NCBI GenBank assembly: GCA_017503885.1
Contig: JAFVSF010000128.1
Coordinates: forward strand, 1 to 6,018
DNA length: 6,018 nucleotides
Origin: Clostridia bacterium
GTDB taxonomy: Bacteria; Bacillota; Clostridia; Christensenellales; Borkfalkiaceae
Direction of reading: 5' to 3'
The position numbers and the translations under genes were made by a program. The notes beneath the pieces are model-generated. The model did no database searches, was not told where the DNA came from, and worked only from the letters and a program-made list of their open reading frames with translations. Positions 5,934 through 6,018 of this stretch are shown piece by piece (the stretch's first letter is position 1; every line of letters starts with the position of its first letter).

Positions 5934-5970
5934 AAAAAACTTTTAAGCCTGCCAAACATTTGAGGCAGGC
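5934..5970 (-). terminator. Hairpin terminator, probably of an unseen gene to the right
   Basis: GCCTGCC and GGCAGGC form a 7-bp GC-rich stem (5947-5970) with a 10-nt loop. On the minus strand it is followed by TTAAAAGTTTTTT, so the T-run is offset by seven bases. It lies upstream of the operon promoter and would insulate it from transcription entering from beyond the window. On the plus strand the tail (ATTTGTC) is poor. Confidence 0.5.
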
Positions 5971-6018
5971 ATTTGTCATATATTAGAAGTTATTATAAAT
6001 ACAAACATTTGTTCGTAA
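5971..6018. other. Right edge, possible 3' end of a neighbouring minus-strand gene
   Basis: All three minus-strand frames entering from the right edge meet a stop within about 45 bases (for example TAA at 5983-5985), so a gene ending here is possible, but there is too little sequence to choose a frame or family. The 10-mer CAAACATTTG occurs here (6002-6011) and again in the loop of the adjacent hairpin (5953-5962). Confidence 0.25.

Noticed and set aside
5953..6011. Repeated 10-mer CAAACATTTG as a possible regulatory direct repeat
   Set aside because: Only two copies, one of them in the loop of a terminator hairpin, in AT-rich sequence; chance is the simpler explanation.

Overview
The window looks like chromosomal DNA from a low-G+C Firmicute, probably a Clostridia-type organism. 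The base composition is AT-rich (about one-third G+C by eye). AAGGAG ribosome sites, TTGACA/TATAAT-like promoters with 17-bp spacers, a TPP riboswitch controlling an ECF-type thiamine transporter, and an extended clostridial-style cation exporter all point the same way. The species cannot be named from this sequence.

Layout. (1) Positions 1-825, minus strand: 5' part of thiT, the substrate-binding S component of an ECF thiamine importer, with an unusual membrane-spanning N-terminal extension of about 190 residues; it runs off the left edge. (2) Positions 826-1217: divergent control region. Reading leftward it holds a consensus promoter, a TPP riboswitch, its intrinsic terminator and a 139-nt leader before thiT. 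Reading rightward it holds a consensus promoter whose predicted transcription start falls on or one base before the start codon of the next gene. (3) Positions 1218-2048, plus strand: RluA-family pseudouridine synthase with an S4 domain, apparently leaderless, ending at a two-way terminator at 2055-2087. (4) Positions 2098-5852, minus strand: a probable two-gene operon. The promoter-proximal gene encodes a large secreted, C-terminally membrane-anchored protein with a beta-propeller-like body and SH3-like modules, of unknown function. The distal gene encodes a cation diffusion facilitator whose transport-site residues (N-D-D-D) fit the manganese-export branch. The junction between them holds a strong Shine-Dalgarno site, a 10-codon mini-ORF and a perfect 10-bp hairpin just before the exporter start. 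(5) Positions 5853-6018: operon promoter region with a 24-bp dyad, then a hairpin that probably ends an unseen gene beyond the right edge.

The genes do not form one pathway. thiT and its riboswitch are a classic feedback unit in which TPP shuts off thiamine uptake. The synthase is an RNA-modification housekeeping gene. The surface protein and exporter are probably cotranscribed, which suggests a link between an envelope protein and metal homeostasis, but no sequence feature proves one. I see no phage, IS, CRISPR, tRNA or rRNA features. The least ordinary parts are the exporter junction, the leaderless synthase, the thiT N-terminal extension and the unrecognised propeller/SH3 protein.
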